Assembly (NCBI RefSeq): GCF_013294065.1
Contig: NZ_JABSNM010000003.1
Span: 289,472 to 350,288, forward strand
Direction of reading: 5' to 3'
Source: Sphaerotilus uruguayifluvii
GTDB taxonomy: Bacteria > Pseudomonadota > Gammaproteobacteria > Burkholderiales > Burkholderiaceae_C
Length of the DNA stretch: 60,817 bases
Position 1 is the stretch's first letter; every line of letters begins with the position of its first letter. This document shows positions 58,049-60,817 of this stretch, one piece after another. The translations under genes and the position numbers were made by a program. The notes below the pieces were generated by a model, which did not search any database, was not told the origin of the DNA, and saw only the letters and a program-made list of their open reading frames with translations.

Positions 58049-59015
58049 AGCCGACGCGGCTGACGATCGGCCCCCAGGCGGCATGGTCGGCCCGCACCAC
58101 CTCGCCCAGCTCGGCCGGCCCGCCGGCAGCCTCCTGCAGGCCCAGGCGCGCCAGCAGCGTGGCGGTGGCGGGCTCGGCCAGCACCGCACGGGCGCGGGCG
58201 GCGATCTGCTGCGCCAGCTCCGGCCGGGCCTGGCGCGGCAGGAACAGCGCATAGACCTCGCGCCGGTCCAGCCCGGCGCCGCTGTGGCCCTGCTCGGCGA
58301 AGGTCGGCACCTCCGGCAGGAAGCGCGAGCGCCGTTCGCCGGCCACCGCCAGCACCCGCACCGTTCCACCCCCGCCGGCGGCCAGATGCGGCAGGAAATC
58401 GCCCTCCGGCCCGATGTAGACCGCCAGCTGGCCGCCGAGCAGGTCGCGCATCGCCGGCGCGGCGCCGCGGTAGGCAACATGCGGCAGCGTGCACTGCGCG
58501 CCGCGCTCGAACAGCGCGCCGATGAAATGCGGCGGCGTGCCCGGCCCCGGCGTGCCGTAGCCGGGCAGCGAGCTGCCGCCCGCGCGCACCCAGCCGACCA
58601 GATCGGCCAGCGTGCGCACCGACGCCGGCACCGCCGGACCGACGCCCAGCGCGAAGCCCAGGCTGGCCAGCGCCGCCACCGGCACCGGATCGGCCGCGCC
58701 GTAGCCGAGCTGCGGGTACAGATGCGGGTACAGCGTCACCATGGACACCGGCGTCAGCAGCAGCGTCGAGCCGTCGGCCGGCGCCTTCATCAGCTCCTCG
58801 ACCGCATGGCGGCCGCCACCGCCGACACGCGCCTCGACGCGCACGCCCTCGCCCAGCCGGGCCGAGAGATGGCGGCTGATCTGGTCGACGGTGCCACCGG
58901 GCGGAAAGCCCAGCAGCAGCCGCGTCGGGGCGCTCTGGCCGCGCGCCGGCAAGGCGGTGATCCAGGGCAGCAGCGCACTGCCCAGCACGAGACGACGAGA
59001 CAACGATCGCTTCAT
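58032..59015 (-). CDS. Bug/TctC-family periplasmic solute-binding protein
   Basis: A 327-residue tripartite-tricarboxylate-transporter-type binding protein, greatly expanded in Burkholderiales. Signal peptide about 1-27 (RRLVLGSALLPWITALPARGQ, with RR near a hydrophobic run). TRLLLGFPPGGTVDQISRHLSARL and VAYRGAAPAMRDLLGGQLAVYIGPEG are typical ligand loops. Ligand unknown, a carboxylate likely. No membrane subunits of the transporter are adjacent, which is common for Bug proteins. Confidence 0.88.
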   Translation of the reverse strand: MKRSLSRRLVLGSALLPWITALPARGQSAPTRLLLGFPPGGTVDQISRHLSARLGEGVRVEARVGGGGRHAVEELMKAPADGSTLLLTPVSMVTLYPHLYPQLGYGAADPVPVAALASLGFALGVGPAVPASVRTLADLVGWVRAGGSSLPGYGTPGPGTPPHFIGALFERGAQCTLPHVAYRGAAPAMRDLLGGQLAVYIGPEGDFLPHLAAGGGGTVRVLAVAGERRSRFLPEVPTFAEQGHSGAGLDRREVYALFLPRQARPELAQQIAARARAVLAEPATATLLARLGLQEAAGGPAELGEVVRADHAAWGPIVSRVGFTPES

Positions 59016-59129
59016 GTGACACCCGGACGAAGGGGGCGGCCCGGGATGGGCCCAGCCTTTTCCCCAGGAGAATGACAAACCTGCCCGGCCCACAATCCGG
59101 TTCTTGAGCGAGAAAAAGGCGGCATTTCA

Positions 59130-59993
59130 ATGACAGATACGAAAATTCATTTCAGCCTGCCGTTGCCCGATCCCGCCGCCACCTCGTCGCTGACCGGCCG
59201 GCTGACGCTGCAGACGCCGCTGGGCGCGGTGCTGAGCGAATCGCGCATCCGGCTGCTGGAGGCGATCGACCGCTGCGGCTCGCTCAACCGCGCCGCGCGC
59301 GAGGTGCCGCTGTCGTACAAGGCCGCCTGGGAGGCGCTGGACACGATGAACCGGCTCGCGCCCGAGCCGCTGGTCGAGCGCCTCACCGGCGGGCGCGGCG
59401 GCGGCGGCACGCGGCTGACCGGCTACGCGCGCCAGCTCGTCCGGCTGCACCGCGCGATGGAGAGCTCGCAGCAGGACATCCTCGACCGCATCGGCCCGGT
59501 GCCGGACGACGCCGACGCGCCGACGCTGCGCGCGCTGATCCGCCGCCTGGGCATGCGCACCAGCGCGCGCAACCAGTTCGCGACCCGGGTGACGGCGCTG
59601 AGCGACCGCGGCGGCCTGGTCGACGTGCGGCTGCAGCTCGGCGACGCGGAGGCGGCAGCCAGCGGCCCGACGCTGCTGGCGACGATCACGCCGGAATCGG
59701 CCGAGCTGCTCGGCCTGGCGCCAGGCCGCGAGGTCTGGGCGCTGGTCAAGGCGCCGGCGGTGCGGCTGGTCGTGCGGCCGGCCCGGCGCCCGCCTCCGGG
59801 GCGCAACCAGCTCGCCGGCCGCGTCGCGCAGCTGCGCCCCGGCGCGACCCGCACCGCCGTCACGCTCGACCTCGGCGGCGGCGAGTCGATCCACGCCGCG
59901 GTGGACCCGGACATCGCCGCCGGCCTGCAGCCCGGCGCAGACGCCTGGGCGGTGTTCGACGGCGATCAGGTGGTGCTGCTGACCTTCGGCTGA
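59130..59993 (+). CDS. modE: Molybdate-responsive regulator ModE
   Basis: A 287-residue ModE: winged HTH (about 20-110; SRIRLLEAIDRCGSLNRAAREVPLSYKAAWEALDTMNRLAPEPLVERLTGGRGGGG) followed by two Mop/TOBE-like molybdate-binding halves (about 140-205 and 215-285; SARNQFATRVTALSDRGGLVDVRLQLG; GRNQLAGRVAQLRPGATRTAVTLDLGGG). Mo-bound ModE represses Mo uptake genes and tunes Mo enzymes. In a nif locus it couples nitrogenase genes to Mo supply. A matching ModE box follows its stop. Confidence 0.95.
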   Translation: MTDTKIHFSLPLPDPAATSSLTGRLTLQTPLGAVLSESRIRLLEAIDRCGSLNRAAREVPLSYKAAWEALDTMNRLAPEPLVERLTGGRGGGGTRLTGYARQLVRLHRAMESSQQDILDRIGPVPDDADAPTLRALIRRLGMRTSARNQFATRVTALSDRGGLVDVRLQLGDAEAAASGPTLLATITPESAELLGLAPGREVWALVKAPAVRLVVRPARRPPPGRNQLAGRVAQLRPGATRTAVTLDLGGGESIHAAVDPDIAAGLQPGADAWAVFDGDQVVLLTFG

Positions 59994-60041
59994 ACCAGGC
60001 CCCCGGGCGCCGGCAAGGATGGCATGTCTATTGCTCTCCTT

Positions 60042-60065
60042 CGTTATGTAGTCATCTACACAACG
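60042..60065. promoter_or_regulatory. ModE-binding site (Mo box)
   Basis: CGTTATGTA-N6-TACACAACG (N6 = gtcatc), matching the ModE consensus CGNTATATA-N6-TATATAACG in arm length, spacer and flanking bases; the symmetry extends to CTTCGTT/AACGAAG. It lies just before the ribosome site of the gene at 60077, an arrangement fit for repression. Confidence 0.8.
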
Positions 60066-60076
60066 AAGGATCCGAC

Positions 60077-60334
60077 ATGCATCCGACGACACCGTCCTCC
60101 CTTTGCTCCCGCTGGCGGGCTGCCTGCCTGCGCGGGCTGGCCGCGGCAGGGCCCGAAGGCCCGCATGCGCTGGTGCTGATCGCTCCGGGCCAGTACCTGC
60201 GCGTGCCGATCTCCGCCGGCGAGCTGGCGCGGTGGCAGCGCCAGCTCGGCCACAAGGTCTGGGTCGATCCGTTCGCCCGGCCGGTGCGCATGTGCACCGC
60301 AGCGCGGGGTGACCTTGCCGGGAGCGCACCATGA
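60077..60334 (+). CDS. Small hypothetical protein, Mo-box controlled
   Basis: An 85-residue protein not recognised. Basic N-terminus (MHPTTPSSLCSRWRAACLRGLAA), then ALVLIAPGQYLRVPISAGELARWQRQLGHKVWVDPFARPVRM, ending with a short polar tail. No signal peptide or membrane helix. AAGGA lies 8 nt before the ATG and sits at the edge of the ModE box, so ModE binding would block both transcription and start-site access. Stop overlaps the next ATG (ATGA). Confidence 0.68.
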   Translation: MHPTTPSSLCSRWRAACLRGLAAAGPEGPHALVLIAPGQYLRVPISAGELARWQRQLGHKVWVDPFARPVRMCTAARGDLAGSAP

Positions 60335-60699
60335 ACGGGCCGGCACGACACGACTGGCGGGAGGATCTTCCGGCCGGCTTCATGGCACGGGTCGTGGAGC
60401 CACGGCGCTTCGTGGTCCATGTCGACGCGCAGGCACATGCCCGCAAGACCGTCGGCCTCGACGCCGACGGGCGGCGCTGCTACGTGCACCACCTGCACAC
60501 CGAGGTCGACGAGCGCTTCGACATCGACGAGTTCCCGGTCGAGGTCCCGCTGCGGCGCGAGCGGCGCGTCGCCTGGCGACTGCAGGGCGACGACTGCTGG
60601 CTGCTGCAGGTCGAACGGCTCGACCGGCTCGAGAGCTGCCGCCCGCAGCACGAGCGGCTGGCGCCGGTGCTGCTGCGGGAGGCCGAGCTCGGACTCTGA
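60331..60699 (+). CDS. Hypothetical protein, coupled to the Mo-box gene
   Basis: A 122-residue soluble acidic/basic protein not recognised: HDWREDLPAGFMARVVEPRRFVVHVDAQAHARKTVGLDADGRRCYVHHLHTEVDERFDIDEFPVEVPLRRERRVAWRL. His/Asp-rich HVDAQAH, YVHHLHTEVDERFDID hints at metal binding, but no known family is seen. Translationally coupled (ATGA) to the preceding gene, so the pair is likely one Mo-responsive unit. Confidence 0.7.
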   Translation: MNGPARHDWREDLPAGFMARVVEPRRFVVHVDAQAHARKTVGLDADGRRCYVHHLHTEVDERFDIDEFPVEVPLRRERRVAWRLQGDDCWLLQVERLDRLESCRPQHERLAPVLLREAELGL

Positions 60700-60733
60700 A
60701 CGGCCGCAGGGGCCGCGCCCGCGGCTTGTATGT

Positions 60734-60764
60734 TTCAGACCAGACCAGCGCGGTAGAGTCTGAA
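60734..60764. repeat. Inverted repeat near window end
   Basis: TTCAGAC (60734-60740) and GTCTGAA (60758-60764) are spaced by 17 nt. It could be an operator or hairpin for a gene beyond the window. No gene is visible in 60700-60817. Confidence 0.4.
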
Positions 60765-60817
60765 CGCCGTTGAGGCGGCCAGACCGGACCGTGCAGCCTG
60801 GTGGCGGCTTGGGCCTT

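Noticed and set aside
57056-58480. 474-codon minus-strand frame as one protein
   Set aside because: Only the last 120 residues are plausible; the rest is antisense to the GNAT gene and shadows the Bug gene.

Overview
The window is high-GC DNA (except one short AT-rich island) from a nitrogen-fixing betaproteobacterium. I infer a Burkholderiales member of the Rubrivivax/Leptothrix/Azohydromonas/Ideonella type. The grounds are the gene set (purU, waaF-zinc finger-ilvE block, Bug/TctC solute-binding protein, CaiB-type CoA-transferase), strong GC3 bias, and O2-sensitive-type NifA with sigma-54/IHF/NifA promoter architecture. Species cannot be fixed from this sequence alone.

Layout. 1-920: end of a TPR-repeat protein, translationally coupled to a small protein with a C-terminal RHIM-like amyloid motif. 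977-1169: REP-like repeats. 1191-5332: PhoX-type phosphatase and class III CoA-transferase (coupled, minus), divergent from an AbrB-family membrane protein. 5407-15458: a mostly minus-strand housekeeping stretch (Kbp, MOSC protein, tRNA-Arg, cytochrome c5, conserved hypothetical, YheT hydrolase, NTF2-like, PurU, WaaF, zinc-ribbon protein, IlvE, and a response regulator/sensor kinase pair). 15775-27425: a compact plus-strand type I cellulose operon bcsD-bcsP-bcsA-bcsB-bcsZ-bcsC. 27882-28787: an outer-membrane porin with an elaborate promoter. 28954-30018: a Gfo/Idh/MocA oxidoreductase. 30019-41368 (minus): an alpha-glucoside/sucrose-type operon in the order binding protein, permease, permease, alpha-glucosidase, ATPase (the aglEFGAK order), continuing into amylosucrase and a giant GH15/phosphorylase-kinase-like protein. 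This looks like a route from imported disaccharide to intracellular alpha-glucan.

41692-60699 is a nitrogen-fixation accessory region. NifA carries the complete C-X11-C-X19-C-X4-C redox signature and has a Fnr-type box and a candidate sigma-54 promoter upstream. The nifV-nifW-fixABCX-ferritin-like-[2Fe-2S] ferredoxin operon is preceded by a textbook NifA UAS / IHF site / -24,-12 promoter. An ISC-type Fe-S assembly operon (iscS-iscU-erpA-like-iscA-hscA-fdx) has its own -24/-12 element and lacks iscR, hscB and iscX, so it looks like a nif-dedicated isc set. A divergent -24/-12 element drives a nif-associated helical-repeat protein. A ~1.2 kb AT-rich island with one coiled-coil/two-TM gene sits between the two nif operons. 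The right end has a HepT-like protein without its catalytic motif, a GNAT, a Bug-family binding protein, ModE, and a near-consensus ModE box in front of an unrecognised two-gene cassette.

Functionally, FixABCX would supply low-potential electrons to nitrogenase, NifV homocitrate for FeMo-co, NifW would assist MoFe protein, the isc-like set would supply Fe-S clusters, and ModE would couple the locus to molybdate. nifHDK, nifEN and nifB are not in the window.
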